From NCBI GenBank assembly GCA_017746715.1, contig JAGHZQ010000047.1, positions 186,001 to 250,000 of the forward strand: a stretch of 64,000 nucleotides of DNA. Direction: 5' to 3'. Under the pieces are notes generated by a model that saw only the letters and a list, made by a program, of their open reading frames with translations, was not told the origin of the DNA and did no database searches. The translations under genes and the position numbers were made by a program. The stretch comes from Cyanobacteria bacterium SBLK. GTDB lineage: Bacteria; Cyanobacteriota; Cyanobacteriia; Cyanobacteriales; Spirulinaceae. Position 1 is the stretch's first letter. Each line of letters begins with the position of its first letter. Below, piece after piece: positions 63,706 through 64,000 of this stretch.

Positions 63706-64000
63706 TTAATGGGTTTGGCATGTTTTTAAATAGGGTGAGGTAGTTGTCACGATAACTTCTTGATGACCGGCCAAATTGAGTAATTGCGTAATGGCAATTT
63801 TCGCACGCTCGTTTGCTTCGTCGAGTAATCCTCCTTCGCAAGCGCTAGCAACGATTTTTGTTAAAGTCGTTTGCTGTGCTAGGGTTTGTAACTCGCCAGC
63901 AGCATCAGGACCTAAATTCAAAAAACCGCGATCGTAGTCATAAATGCGCGATCGCGCCACATCAATTTTGGCATCTAGAATCTGCGGTGCTGGTAATTGA
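63706..64000 (-). CDS. C-terminal part of a DUF4230-like protein, 5' end beyond window
   Basis: The frame stays open to the right edge. The visible 97 residues contain QILDAKIDVARSRIYDYDRG and ASACEGGLLDEANERAKIAI, then AITQLLNLAGHQEVIVTTT. I recall this pattern from the C-terminus of cyanobacterial DUF4230-type secreted or membrane proteins. An internal GTG at 63960 should not be taken as the start, because coding sequence continues upstream of it. The function is unknown. Confidence 0.7.
   Translation of the reverse strand, partial: QLPAPQILDAKIDVARSRIYDYDRGFLNLGPDAAGELQTLAQQTTLTKIVASACEGGLLDEANERAKIAITQLLNLAGHQEVIVTTTSPYLKTCQTH

Overview
This is cyanobacterial chromosome. The octamer GCGATCGC (HIP1) recurs throughout. 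The window carries photosynthesis-linked genes (psbQ, vipp1), a carotenoid-oxygenase-like gene, and gene orders common in cyanobacteria: plsX-fabH, asd-dapA-rnj, tig-clpP-clpX and psbQ followed by an FAD oxidoreductase. The genus cannot be fixed from the sequence alone. CHAT-domain proteins, heptanucleotide repeats and a NACHT-pentapeptide protein would suit a large-genome, possibly filamentous, species.

Layout. 1-5 kb: a truncated HAMP sensor beside a sugar-type binding lipoprotein, with the eroded tail of a lost duplicate between them, then a carotenoid-oxygenase-like gene. 5-14.3 kb: a TPR membrane protein, then a promoter-led pair made of a secreted TPR protein and a 2119-residue secreted TPR-CHAT protein with 36 unbroken 42-residue repeats. 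14.3-18.6 kb: lipid initiation (plsX, fabH), a PBP4-type peptidase and shikimate kinase. 19-22 kb: a coupled receiver-kinase and receiver-GGDEF-EAL pair. 22-26 kb: a haemagglutinin-type exoprotein ending in a second CHAT domain. 26-30.6 kb: an ABC ATPase, scpB, small proteins, a P-loop kinase overlapping a Thg1-like gene, and a receiver. 30.7-37 kb: a dihydroorotase homologue lacking its metal site, a hypothetical gene, rnj, dapA and asd. 37-42 kb: tig, clpP, clpX and a hydrolase. 42-47 kb: a GldF/GldG-like transporter pair and the NAD genes pncB-nadD. 47-50.4 kb: a NACHT ATPase with pentapeptide repeats and a convergent unknown gene. 50.5-57.2 kb: trmFO, a zinc ribbon, vipp1, a Pmp3-type peptide, psbQ, an FAD oxidoreductase, an SRPBCC protein, a membrane protein and rimI. 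57.3-59 kb: two YbjQ-like proteins and an M48 peptidase. 59-64 kb: an osmolyte-type binding protein, a three-gene O-acetylation cassette and a truncated gene.

The most unusual signals are two exported CHAT proteins of different architecture; a kinase/Thg1-like pair that looks like RNA repair; a NACHT-pentapeptide protein; the YbjQ-YbjQ-M48 operon; and 7-bp tandem repeats that repeatedly sit against start codons. I found no rRNA, tRNA, CRISPR array or intact insertion sequence.
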